DNA of 53,825 nt, from assembly GCA_025362495.1 (NCBI GenBank), contig JANYGI010000029.1, positions 1 through 53,825 on the forward strand, written 5' to 3'. Positions 43,602 to 51,824 of this stretch are shown here, one piece after another. A program made the translations under genes and the position numbers. The stretch is from Byssovorax sp. (GTDB lineage Bacteria; Myxococcota_A; Polyangia; Polyangiales; Polyangiaceae). The notes under the pieces were generated by a model that worked only from the letters and a program-made list of their open reading frames with translations, did not search any database and was not told the DNA's origin. The stretch's first letter is position 1. Each line of letters starts with the position of its first letter.

Positions 43602-44456
43602 CTACCGCGTGACGGCGTCCTTGCCGATGACCATCCAGTCGTCGTGCCCGTGACCGCGCTCGATGAAGCGGTCCATGGTCGCCGCGATGGCGGGGAGCAT
43701 CGGCAGCGGTACGTCGTGCCGGACGCCTTCTTCGAGCATCAAGCGCGCGTCCTTGCGCGCCATCGAGAGCTCCCACGACGGGGTCGCGAAGTCGCCGCCG
43801 ACCATGCGCTTCGAGCGCACGCCCACCGCCGCCGCGGGGTTGAAGATGTCGAAGATCGTGGCCGCGTCCTCGGGCTTCACGTCCAGCGCCTTGGCGAGCG
43901 TGAGCACCTCGGCGATGCCCGCGGTCATGAACATCAGGAAGAGGTTACCGAAGAGCTTGAACGACGCGGCGCGCTCGGCGCCGGGCCCGAGATCGACGAG
44001 CTTGCCGGTCATCTTCTCGAGCTCCGGACGCAGCCGCGCGACCCGCGCAGGATCGCCCGACGCGAGCATGATCCCCGTCGATTCCAGGGCATTTTGCGGG
44101 CCCATGAACACCGGCGCGTGCTGGAACTCGACGCCGCGCGAGGCCCAGAGCTCGGCGCGCGCCCGGGTCCCGGTGGGCGAGGTCGTCGTGTGGTCGACGA
44201 TGACGACGCCCGGCGCGAAGCCGGGCCGCGCCTGCTCCAGCACCTCGTCGACGGCGGCGTCGTCGGAGAGCGTGAGGTGGAGGCGCTCGGCGCCCTTCAC
44301 CGCAGCGGCGGGATCGGCGAACGCCTTCGCGCCGTCGCTCACGAGCGCGGTCGCCCGCGAGGCCGTGCGGTTCCACACCTGCACCTCGGCGCCGCGACGG
44401 AGAGACGCGCGAACGAAATTCGAGCCGAGCAACCCCATCCCAAAGAACGCGATCAT
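43602..44456 (-). CDS. NAD(P)-dependent beta-hydroxyacid dehydrogenase-family oxidoreductase
   Basis: The 284-residue protein has an N-terminal Rossmann fold (IAFFGMGLLGSNFVRASLRR, G-x-G-x-x-G form GMGLLG), followed by VWNRTASRATAL for cofactor selection. The substrate part has VIVDHTTTSPTGTRARAELW, HAPVFMGPQNALESTG and the catalytic Lys region ASFKLFGNLFLMFMTAG (Lys and the nearby Asn present). This is the 6-phosphogluconate/3-hydroxyisobutyrate dehydrogenase superfamily, close to imine reductase- and tartronate-semialdehyde-reductase-like proteins. The true substrate is unknown. AAGGAGG at good spacing precedes the ATG at 44456 and fixes the start. Confidence 0.9.
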   Translation of the reverse strand: MIAFFGMGLLGSNFVRASLRRGAEVQVWNRTASRATALVSDGAKAFADPAAAVKGAERLHLTLSDDAAVDEVLEQARPGFAPGVVIVDHTTTSPTGTRARAELWASRGVEFQHAPVFMGPQNALESTGIMLASGDPARVARLRPELEKMTGKLVDLGPGAERAASFKLFGNLFLMFMTAGIAEVLTLAKALDVKPEDAATIFDIFNPAAAVGVRSKRMVGGDFATPSWELSMARKDARLMLEEGVRHDVPLPMLPAIAATMDRFIERGHGHDDWMVIGKDAVTR

Positions 44457-44586
44457 GGATGACCTCCTTTTCGGTGAGGTTCGCCATAGCACGACGTCAA
44501 TCGCTGCTGCCGCGCTGCCCGCCGCGCCCCGCGCCATCAGGCCTGCGAATTTCTGCCGACGGCCGGAGCGGAGCGCAGCGATGGTG

Positions 44587-45873
44587 TCACCGCACCACGA
44601 GTCGCCGACGCCGCAATCGCCAGCCCGCGACGACCAGCGGAGAGAGCAGGATCAGCGAGCCCCACGGTGATCCGCGCTGCGGATCGAACGCGCACGAGCT
44701 CCCGCCGCCGGGGTCTTTGCCGGCGCCGGCGCCGCCGCTCCCGCCCGCGCCCGCGCCGCCTGCGCCCGCGCTCGGATCGCCGGGAACGCACTCCGCCTCT
44801 TTGCAGACGGCGCCCGGCCCGCAGAGATCCGCGCCCTCATCGACGTCGCCGTCGCAGTCATCGTCGAGCCCGTTGCAGACCTCGGGCATCGGATCGCCGG
44901 GGGTGCACGACACGGGCGCCGCGCAGGTGTCCGCGAGGCGCGCGCACATGCCGATCCCGCACACGTCACGCACGTTCTCGTCGATTCGCTCATCACAGTT
45001 GTCGTCGATGTAATTGCAGGTCTCGGTCGCGCCCGGGTGGACGTCGGGATTGGTGTCGTCGCAATCGTCCCTCGTCGGCGCGTAGCCGGGAGGAGGGCAC
45101 TTGGCCATGATGCTCGCGCCGTTGATCGCGCCGTATCCATCGCCGTCGGCGTCGACGTACTGGGGGCCTACCTCGAGGTTCTCGTCGACGGCGCCGTTGC
45201 AGTCGTTGTCGAGGCCGTCGCACAGCTCGGGCGCGCCGGGGTGGACATTGCCGTTGTTGTCATCGCAGTCGCCGCTCTTCGTCGTGTAGTAGAGAGGCTG
45301 CACGCAGTCGGTGATCTGATCGGGCGTGTAGCCATAGCCATCTTCGTCGTGGTCGGCGTAATAGGTCGTTCCCTGGCATCCATAGACGAACGACAGCACC
45401 CCGGCCCCTCCGCCGTCGCCGCTCGTCTGGCCGTTGCCGTTGGCCGAGAGCCCCCAGATGTTGAACACGACCCCGCCCGGCGTCGCCGGAGCGACCCAGT
45501 TGAGCAGGAAGTGAACTGCACCGTTGGTGGCCTGCTTGGCGCTGCTGTGGACGAGCTGCGAGTCGCTGATCAGGTGCGTGCTCTGGCCGCTGACGTTGAC
45601 GAGCGTGCCTCGACCGTCGGTGAGGACGTAGACCCCGCCGACGTTGCCGTTGATGGCCGCGATGGCGACGTCGATGCTCACCGTCGAGCCGGGCGTCGGG
45701 TTCGGCGGCGAGAACTGCGCGGTGATCGCGGGCTTGCCGCCTCCGTTGTGGCAGCCCGTGCAGCCCTTGACGGCGAGCCCGTTCGAGTGCGCGCGCGCCG
45801 GCGACGCGGCGAGCGCGACCATCAGCCCGGCGCTCGCGGCGACGAGGAACGAGAGGCGCGGTGATTTTCGCAT
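44587..45873 (-). CDS. Exported Ca-binding-repeat protein with MYXO-CTERM-like tail
   Basis: The 428-residue exported protein starts with a signal peptide (SFLVAASAGLMVALAASPAR then AHSNG) at the ATG at 45873. A choice-of-anchor-V-like domain starts at the mature N-terminus with CTGCH (GCTGCHNGGG), which may bind a c-type heme or be structural. Three MopE-like metal-binding motifs follow: DCDDNNGNVHPGAPELCDGL, DCDDTNPDVHPGATETCNYI and EVCNGLDDDCDGDVDE, rich in Asp and Cys. The end is Gly/Ala linker, SCAF, a hydrophobic helix (LILLSPLVVAGWRL) and RRRR. That is the MYXO-CTERM sorting signal, thought to be processed and lipid-linked to the outer surface. Surface display and metal binding are inferred from family. 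Confidence 0.88.
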   Translation of the reverse strand: MRKSPRLSFLVAASAGLMVALAASPARAHSNGLAVKGCTGCHNGGGKPAITAQFSPPNPTPGSTVSIDVAIAAINGNVGGVYVLTDGRGTLVNVSGQSTHLISDSQLVHSSAKQATNGAVHFLLNWVAPATPGGVVFNIWGLSANGNGQTSGDGGGAGVLSFVYGCQGTTYYADHDEDGYGYTPDQITDCVQPLYYTTKSGDCDDNNGNVHPGAPELCDGLDNDCNGAVDENLEVGPQYVDADGDGYGAINGASIMAKCPPPGYAPTRDDCDDTNPDVHPGATETCNYIDDNCDERIDENVRDVCGIGMCARLADTCAAPVSCTPGDPMPEVCNGLDDDCDGDVDEGADLCGPGAVCKEAECVPGDPSAGAGGAGAGGSGGAGAGKDPGGGSSCAFDPQRGSPWGSLILLSPLVVAGWRLRRRRLVVR

Positions 45874-45944
45874 GGGCTTCGAGGGACAGCCCAGCAGGTG
45901 CTCCGTGGAGTTGCAACCACGATCGCCGCGCGCGCCCCTCGCCG

Positions 45945-47099
45945 TCAGTCCTTCGCGCGAGCGCGCGCCCGCTGCCGCGCCGACGCCGCCGCCTGCGGGT
46001 GCCGCGCCTCGTCGACGACGCGCGCGAGCGCCGCGGCCCAGAACGCGGCCACCGATCTGTCTTCGCAGCAGAGCGCGTCGATCGCGCCGTGGTCCGTATC
46101 GACGACGATCGCCTGCTCGGCGCCGCGCTCGGCGACGGACGCGCTGCGCACTTCGCCGAGCGCGATCGCCGCGCCGAGCCGCCCCTCGGGGCGCACATCG
46201 ACGGCGCCGCTGCGGCTCACCCAGGGCAGCACGATCAGCCGATCGCGCCCCACGGCGACGAGCGCCGTCGACCGCGCCTGATAGGCCGCAGAGAAGCGCG
46301 CCACGCCGAGGAACGCCACCCCGGCCAGCGTGAACAGCGCCGCCGCAGCGCCGAACGCCACCATCTCGCCGGTGCTCCGCGCCGCCGCGGTGACGGCGAC
46401 GGCGAGCTTGATCCAGAAGCCCACGCCGATCAGCAGCAGCGCCGCGCCGACGACGGTGTTGCGCCCCGCGGTGGCCCGCGGTCCCTCGCCCGCGAGATCG
46501 CGCAGCACCACCCGCTCGCCCTCCACGCGCAGGGCGAAGCGCGCGAGATCCGTCGCGGCGATCGGGCCGAGCGGCTCCGGGATCGCGTCGTCCCGGGCGG
46601 CGTCCTCGGGGCTCGTCGCGCCCTCTAACGGGGCGTCGATGTACTGCGCGAGGCGCGCGGCGAAGGCCTGCACGGCGGCCCCGCGCGCGGGGGCGATGCA
46701 GTGCTGCTCGGCGACGAGGAGCCGCGCGCCGTCGTCGCACCCGAGCCACGCGGCGACGTGAACGCGCTCGGCGGCGCACGAGGGCGCGTCGCAGCAGGGC
46801 GCCACGGTGGCCTCGATCGCGATCCGCGCGACTCGCCGCGGCGTCGTCTCGCCGCCGGCGAGGGGCGCCTCGACGACCTCGCGCGCGCCGCGGGTGAAGC
46901 GGACCCACACCGGCAGCGCGGGATCGGGGCCGAAGCCCGCCGCGCCGCTCGCGAGAGCGGGGGCCGCGCGCAGCACGATCGCCTCGTTTTCCAGGGCGCG
47001 CGCGGCGCCGCCGGGATCGGCGACGGCGTCGGCGAGGGAGCCTTGGGCGCCCGGTCCGAGGGACGCGAGCACCGCGGAGACGTCGTCGCGGAAGGGCAT
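45945..47099 (-). CDS. Membrane protein of unknown function
   Basis: The 384-residue protein starts at the ATG at 47099. A soluble N-terminal part of about 210 residues includes a Cys cluster (APCCDAPSCAAERV) and probably lies in the cytoplasm. Two adjacent transmembrane helices follow (VVGAALLLIGVGFWIKLAVA and VAFGAAAALFTLAGVAFLGV), then a PH-like beta-rich C-terminal part (TALVAVGRDRLIVLPWVSRS, EQAIVVDTDHGAIDAL). The last residues are an Arg/Ala tail. I do not recognise the family. It is divergent from the lipoprotein at 47240. Confidence 0.75.
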   Translation of the reverse strand: MPFRDDVSAVLASLGPGAQGSLADAVADPGGAARALENEAIVLRAAPALASGAAGFGPDPALPVWVRFTRGAREVVEAPLAGGETTPRRVARIAIEATVAPCCDAPSCAAERVHVAAWLGCDDGARLLVAEQHCIAPARGAAVQAFAARLAQYIDAPLEGATSPEDAARDDAIPEPLGPIAATDLARFALRVEGERVVLRDLAGEGPRATAGRNTVVGAALLLIGVGFWIKLAVAVTAAARSTGEMVAFGAAAALFTLAGVAFLGVARFSAAYQARSTALVAVGRDRLIVLPWVSRSGAVDVRPEGRLGAAIALGEVRSASVAERGAEQAIVVDTDHGAIDALCCEDRSVAAFWAAALARVVDEARHPQAAASARQRARARAKD

Positions 47100-47239
47100 G
47101 CGCGCGCCTTTTGCCGCGTCAGCGCGGCGATGTAAAGCGAGCATCGCCCGCTCTCCCGCGTGCGCCGACGCGCCGACGCGCGCATTCCGTTCGCCCCCGC
47201 CGGGTCGCGACGCTACGCTCGCCGGGTCGGAGGCTTATC

Positions 47240-47950
47240 ATGACGCGATCGTTCTTCATCCCCGTCGGCGCAGCGGCTGCGCTGGCTCTCACCGTCACCA
47301 TCTCCGGCTGCGGCGGCCTCGGCGGCGGCGACAGCCTCTTCGACTCGGGCAGCTCCGGCGCCGGCGGCGCGCCCTCGTCCACGTCGTCCACCACCGGCTC
47401 CCCCGCCGCGACGACGTCAACGACCGGCGCCACGAGCGCCACCTCGTCGTCGGCGGCGACCTCCAGCGCGAGCGCCACGAGCAGCGCCACCGCGTCGAGC
47501 GCGGGGAGCACCGGCACCGGCGTCGTCGACCCGACGCTCGCGTGCGGCGACACCACCTGCCCGCTCGGCCAGCTCAACGCCTGCTGCTGGTCGAAGTTCG
47601 CCATGCCGATGGCCAGCGGCGCGTGCGTGAACGGCCCCGTCGACTCCGACGGCTGCAAGACCTTCATCGCCAGCGACGGCCTCCAGTCCCGGCTCGAGTG
47701 CCAGAGCAGCGCGCAGTGCGATCAGGGCAAATGCTGCGGCCACCGCACGTTCTTCAACGGGCAGAACTTCTTCTACGATCTGGTGAGCTGCCTCGACACC
47801 TGCGACGCGTCGGACGTCACGCTCTGCGATCCGGCGAACGCCGCCGACAAGTGCCCGATGGTCCAGACCCAGGGCGGGCCGGTCCAGGGCGTGTGCAAGC
47901 AGAGCGGCTCGCTGCCTCCGGGGTATTTCGTCTGCAGCGCGCCCGGCTGA
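47240..47950 (+). CDS. Lipoprotein with long Ser/Thr linker and Cys-rich domain
   Basis: The 236-residue protein has a lipoprotein signal (FFIPVGAAAALALTVTISGCG) at the ATG at 47240. A Ser/Thr/Ala linker of about 70 residues follows, then a Cys-rich domain of about 130 residues (GDTTCPLGQLNACCWSKFAM, CQSSAQCDQGKCCGHRTFFN, CDASDVTLCDPANAADKCPM) with around a dozen Cys, probably disulphide-bonded. The architecture is typical of myxobacterial surface lipoproteins. I have no function. A 40-bp gap leads to the FadL-like gene on the same strand. Confidence 0.8.
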   Translation: MTRSFFIPVGAAAALALTVTISGCGGLGGGDSLFDSGSSGAGGAPSSTSSTTGSPAATTSTTGATSATSSSAATSSASATSSATASSAGSTGTGVVDPTLACGDTTCPLGQLNACCWSKFAMPMASGACVNGPVDSDGCKTFIASDGLQSRLECQSSAQCDQGKCCGHRTFFNGQNFFYDLVSCLDTCDASDVTLCDPANAADKCPMVQTQGGPVQGVCKQSGSLPPGYFVCSAPG

Positions 47951-47990
47951 CGCCATCGTCGGCCGGCGCGTCGTGGTAGCGTCCCATCCC

Positions 47991-49400
47991 ATGCGCCGGC
48001 GCTCTCCGGGCGCGCTCCTCGTCGCCGCGACCATGGCCTGGTCGTCCACGGCGCGCGCGGTCAGCCCGCCCACGGTCTACGACAACTACCAGATGGTCCC
48101 CATCGGCAGCCGCGCCGCGGGCATGGGCGGCGCGTACACGGCGCTCGCGTGCGACGAGGGCGCGCTCCACTACAACCCCGCTTCGCTCTCGTGCTCGGAC
48201 TCGTCGCACCTCGAGCTCAGCGCCAACGCCTACGTGCTCCAGGGCATGCTCGTCCACGGCGCGCTCGGCGTCGGGCAGGATCTGACCGCGGTGACGTACC
48301 ACTCGATCCCCTCGATCGTGGGCGCCGTCCGCGTGCTCTCCGAGGGCTCGACGCGCACCGACGTCGCCACCTACCCGAAGCGCTTCACCTTCGGCTTCAC
48401 GGTCTCGATCCCGGCGACGCTCGCTCTCAAGGTCGATCCCGCGCGCCCCGACCAGCGCGACCACGTGGCCTTCGCGATCCGCGACGATCTCACCGCCGGC
48501 GATCTCGGCTTCGGCTACCAGATCAACCGCGAAATCAGCGTCGGCGTCGCGCTCGGCGCCGTGCTGCGATCGACCGAGCAGCACGCCTCGTGGCTGCTCG
48601 TGCGCGGCAGCTCCACCCCGTGCGTGGCCGGCTCGTGCAACGACTACCTCGCCTACGACGACGATCGCGAGAGCTACGCCCTCGGCGCCCGCGCGAAATT
48701 CGGCGTCCTGGCGCGGCCGGTGCGCCATTTCTCGTTCGGACTCACCCTGACGACGCCGACGATCAACATCTACGGTCGCGCCAAGGAGAGCTCGAACCTC
48801 GCCCGCGCCGACGCTGCCGGGTTCGCCGCGGTGCCGATCCGCGCGACGGCCTCGAGCGAGGTCGGCCTCCCGCTCCGCGTCGCGTTCGGCACGGCGTACG
48901 TGCGGCGCCGCTACACGTTCTCGGCCGATCTCTCGGTCAATTTCCCGCAGCACGCGCGGGTGATCTACGACGCGACGGCGCAGGCGATAAGCGGCCTCGG
49001 CCAGGCGCCGATCCTCCCCGACGTCGTGATCGAGCGCACCTTCCAGCCCAACGTCAACCTCGGCGCGGCCGTCCCGTTCGGCCCGGAGCGCGAGCTCGAC
49101 ATCGGCCTCTTCACCGATTTCTCCAGCGTCTCCCCCGCCGACAGCGCCCGCACGGGGACCGACCGCGTCCACATGTTCGGAGGATCGATGGCGCTCGGCC
49201 TCCTCGGCAAGGAGTCGCGAGCGTGGTTTGGCTTCAGCGGCGAGATCGGCTCGACGACGACGCGCGTGCCCGGCCGCGGCTTCAGCTACGAGGTCGTATC
49301 CACGCTCCCCAGGGGTACGCTGCCCGACGACGGCGAGGCCACGCTGGTGCGCTGGACGCTCTCCGGCGTGCTCGGATCGAACTACGCGTTCCTCGAATGA
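47991..49400 (+). CDS. Outer-membrane protein of the OMPP1/FadL type
   Basis: The 469-residue protein has a signal peptide (LLVAATMAWSSTARA then VSPP). The early motif GSRAAGMGGAYTALACDEGA then LHYNPASLS is the FadL/TodX signature of a hatch-bearing beta-barrel transporter for hydrophobic compounds. Alternating aromatic/hydrophobic strands follow to the end (FSFGLTLTTPTINIYGRAKE, RYTFSADLSVNFPQHARVIY, AWFGFSGEIGS), finishing with a final strand in ...SNYAFLE. It would sit in the outer membrane. The P450 gene begins 12 bases downstream, so the two are likely on one transcript. Confidence 0.88.
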   Translation: MRRRSPGALLVAATMAWSSTARAVSPPTVYDNYQMVPIGSRAAGMGGAYTALACDEGALHYNPASLSCSDSSHLELSANAYVLQGMLVHGALGVGQDLTAVTYHSIPSIVGAVRVLSEGSTRTDVATYPKRFTFGFTVSIPATLALKVDPARPDQRDHVAFAIRDDLTAGDLGFGYQINREISVGVALGAVLRSTEQHASWLLVRGSSTPCVAGSCNDYLAYDDDRESYALGARAKFGVLARPVRHFSFGLTLTTPTINIYGRAKESSNLARADAAGFAAVPIRATASSEVGLPLRVAFGTAYVRRRYTFSADLSVNFPQHARVIYDATAQAISGLGQAPILPDVVIERTFQPNVNLGAAVPFGPERELDIGLFTDFSSVSPADSARTGTDRVHMFGGSMALGLLGKESRAWFGFSGEIGSTTTRVPGRGFSYEVVSTLPRGTLPDDGEATLVRWTLSGVLGSNYAFLE

Positions 49401-49412
49401 AAGCAGGCTCTC

Positions 49413-50744
49413 GTGCTCAATCCCTTCAACCGATCTCCTGGGCTGCGCGACGGGATACCGATTCTCCCCGGGGCGTTCCCGCTGATTGGCCACATCCCCA
49501 CGGTGTACCGGAAGCTCCCCGAGACGATCCGCCGCGCCCGGGCCGAGTATGGTGATCTGGTCTGGGTCACCACGGGCTTCGGCTGGCTGCTCTACTGCAC
49601 TGGACCCGGGGCCATAGACCTCTTTCGCAATCGGTCCTTCGACAGCAGCCACCTCGAGACGGTCTATCCCACCGTCGGCGGCGGGACCATGCTGGCGCGC
49701 GACGGCGCGGCGCACCGCCACATGCGCGGCGCGCTCAACCAGCCGTTCTTGCCTCGTGGGCTCACCGCGAGCGGCGTGGGCGCGACCGTCGCGACGGTGC
49801 TCGGCGAGGTCGCCGCGCGCTGGGTCGGGAAGGGGAGCGCGCAGGTGCTCCCCGAAGCGCAAGAGGCCACGCTCGACATCATCTTTCGACTCCTCGGCAT
49901 CTCGGCGTCCGAGCTCGCCGCCTGGCGGAAGCAGTACCGGACACTGCTCCTCGCCAACCTGGGCATCACCGTGCGATTCCCGGGCTCGCCGGCGGTCCGC
50001 GCCGAGAAGGCCAAGGCCTGGATCGACGCGCGGATGACCGCGATGGTGGCCGACGCGCGGCGTGATCCCGCGGCGGCGGGCTTCCTCGGCGCCCTGGTGG
50101 CCGCGCAGGACGACGACGGCAAAGCCCTCTCCGACGACGCGATCGTCGCCAACCTGCGCCTCATCGTCCTCGGCGGCCACGACACGATCTCGGCGATGAT
50201 GGCCTGGATGACGGTCACTCTCGCCCACCAGCCCGCGCTCTGGGACGCGCTCGTGACAGAGGCAGGTGACGCGAAACAGATCCCGACGACGCCGGAGCAA
50301 GTGAAGGCGTTTCCCTTCGCCGAGGCCCTGTTCCGCGAGACGGTGCGGATGCATCCGCCGTTCTCCAGCCTCACGCGCGTCGCCGCCGAGGACACCGAGC
50401 TCCAGGGCCACAAGATCGCCCGCGGCACGATGGTCGCCATCGACATCTGGGGCACCTCGCACGACGCGGCGACGTTCCCGGATCCCGACACGTTCCTGCC
50501 CTCGCGCTGGCTCGGGCGAAGCGGCGCGCCGTCGGCGATCGAGATCGCGCAGTTCGGCGCGGGCCCGCATTTTTGCCTTGGATATCACCTGGCGTGGCTC
50601 GAAGCGGTGGCGTTCGCCGTGGCGCTCGCGCGCGAGGGCAAGCGCCTCGGCAAGCGACCCAGGCTGCGGAGCAAGGAGTTCCCGGCGTCGACGTTCCTGC
50701 CCACGGAGCACCCGCCGGGCAGCACCAGGGTCGATTTCGTGTAA
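49413..50744 (+). CDS. Cytochrome P450
   Basis: The 443-residue soluble bacterial P450 has its I-helix oxygen-binding motif at LGGHDTIS (about 254, form G-G-x-D-T), K-helix E-x-x-R as ETVR at 309-312, and the heme pocket FGAGPHFCLG (381-390, Cys388 as thiolate ligand). The N-terminal PGLRDGIPILPGAFPLIGHI with the Pro-rich turn is usual for the class. All key residues are intact. A GTG at 49413 is the start, 12 bp after the FadL-like gene. No ferredoxin or reductase gene is adjacent, so the electron partner must come from elsewhere. It is 7.6 kb from the terpene gene; a link is possible but unsupported. Confidence 0.95.
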   Translation: MLNPFNRSPGLRDGIPILPGAFPLIGHIPTVYRKLPETIRRARAEYGDLVWVTTGFGWLLYCTGPGAIDLFRNRSFDSSHLETVYPTVGGGTMLARDGAAHRHMRGALNQPFLPRGLTASGVGATVATVLGEVAARWVGKGSAQVLPEAQEATLDIIFRLLGISASELAAWRKQYRTLLLANLGITVRFPGSPAVRAEKAKAWIDARMTAMVADARRDPAAAGFLGALVAAQDDDGKALSDDAIVANLRLIVLGGHDTISAMMAWMTVTLAHQPALWDALVTEAGDAKQIPTTPEQVKAFPFAEALFRETVRMHPPFSSLTRVAAEDTELQGHKIARGTMVAIDIWGTSHDAATFPDPDTFLPSRWLGRSGAPSAIEIAQFGAGPHFCLGYHLAWLEAVAFAVALAREGKRLGKRPRLRSKEFPASTFLPTEHPPGSTRVDFV

Positions 50745-50816
50745 CTCGACGGGCCGTCTGCCTGTCGCGGTGCCATCGATGGGTCCAGCGCGCTCCCGAA
50801 GAAAGGCCTCCCACTC

Positions 50817-51818
50817 ATGAGCAGATCATTGCCCGACGGACCTCACGGCGAACCAGCCTTTCACCGCGGCGAGCAGGCTTTGCAGGCCCGCGTCGGCCTC
50901 GACGAGCAGCTCGGCATGATCGGCGCGCGGATCATGCGCCCCGCCATGCCGGACGAGCACCGTCAGCTCTTCGAGAAGCTGCCTTTCGTGCTCCTTGGTG
51001 CCCTCGACGCCGAGCGCCGCCCCTGGGCCACCGTGCTCGTGGGGCGGCCTGGATTCGTGCGCACCCCCGACGCGACCTCGCTCGTGCTGGGCGCGCGCCC
51101 GCTCACCGAGGGGGCTTTGCCGCTCTCGCTCGAGCCGGGGGCCGCGGTGGGGTTACTGGGGATCGAGCCCGCCACCCGGCGACGCAATCGCGTCAATGGC
51201 CTGGTCGAGGCGAGCGATGGAGCGAGCCTGCGCGTCCACGTCGGGCAGAGCTTCGGTAACTGCCCGAAGTACATCCAGGCCCGGAAATTCGAGGCGATCG
51301 CTCGCGAACCAGCCACGCCGTCGGTCCTGGCAGCGAGCCTGTCGCCCGAGGCCCGCGCGCTGATGGGCCGGGCCGATACGTTCTTCATCGCCAGCGCGGC
51401 TCCCGGAGCGGGCCTGCCCGGGCAACCGCCGAGCGAGGGAGTCGACGTCTCCCACCGCGGCGGCAAACCGGGCTTCGTTCGCGTCGACGACGACGGCGGC
51501 GCCACCGTGCTGACGACGCCGGACTTCACGGGCAACTACTTCTTCAACACCCTTGGTAACCTCGCGCTCGATCCGCGCGCGGGGCTGCTCTTCATCGACT
51601 GGCAAACCGGGGACGTGCTGGCGTTGACGGGCGCGACCGAGGTGCTGTGGGACGGCGCCGAGGTGAAGGCCTTCGCCGGCGCGCAGCGGATCCTGCGCGT
51701 CCGCGTGGTCGAGGGGCGCTGGCTACCGGGCGCCATGCCGCTGCGCTCCACGCGCGTCGAGCAGGCCTCGCAGCTCGCGGCGACGGGCTCGTGGGAGGCG
51801 TCGCCCGGGCGCGGGTAA
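50817..51818 (+). CDS. PNPOx-like flavin-binding protein
   Basis: The 333-residue protein of the pyridoxamine 5'-phosphate oxidase-like split-barrel superfamily has two related halves. The first reads FEKLPFVLLGALDAERRPWA then TVLVGRPGFVRT. The second reads ADTFFIASAAPGAGLPGQPP, DVSHRGGKPGFVRVDDDGG and GNYFFNTLGNLALDPRAGLL then FIDW. That second half is the flavin-binding PNPOx signature (S-H-R-G-G-x-P-G-F-V). Such proteins bind FMN, heme or F420. The specific reaction is unknown. It starts 72 bp after the P450 gene on the same strand and may supply redox chemistry for it. Confidence 0.88.
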   Translation: MSRSLPDGPHGEPAFHRGEQALQARVGLDEQLGMIGARIMRPAMPDEHRQLFEKLPFVLLGALDAERRPWATVLVGRPGFVRTPDATSLVLGARPLTEGALPLSLEPGAAVGLLGIEPATRRRNRVNGLVEASDGASLRVHVGQSFGNCPKYIQARKFEAIAREPATPSVLAASLSPEARALMGRADTFFIASAAPGAGLPGQPPSEGVDVSHRGGKPGFVRVDDDGGATVLTTPDFTGNYFFNTLGNLALDPRAGLLFIDWQTGDVLALTGATEVLWDGAEVKAFAGAQRILRVRVVEGRWLPGAMPLRSTRVEQASQLAATGSWEASPGRG

Positions 51819-51824
51819 GGGACG

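Noticed and set aside
49413-50744. P450 as part of the terpene gene cluster
   Set aside because: It is 7.6 kb away, beyond convergent and opposite-strand genes, and pairs tightly with the FadL-like gene instead.
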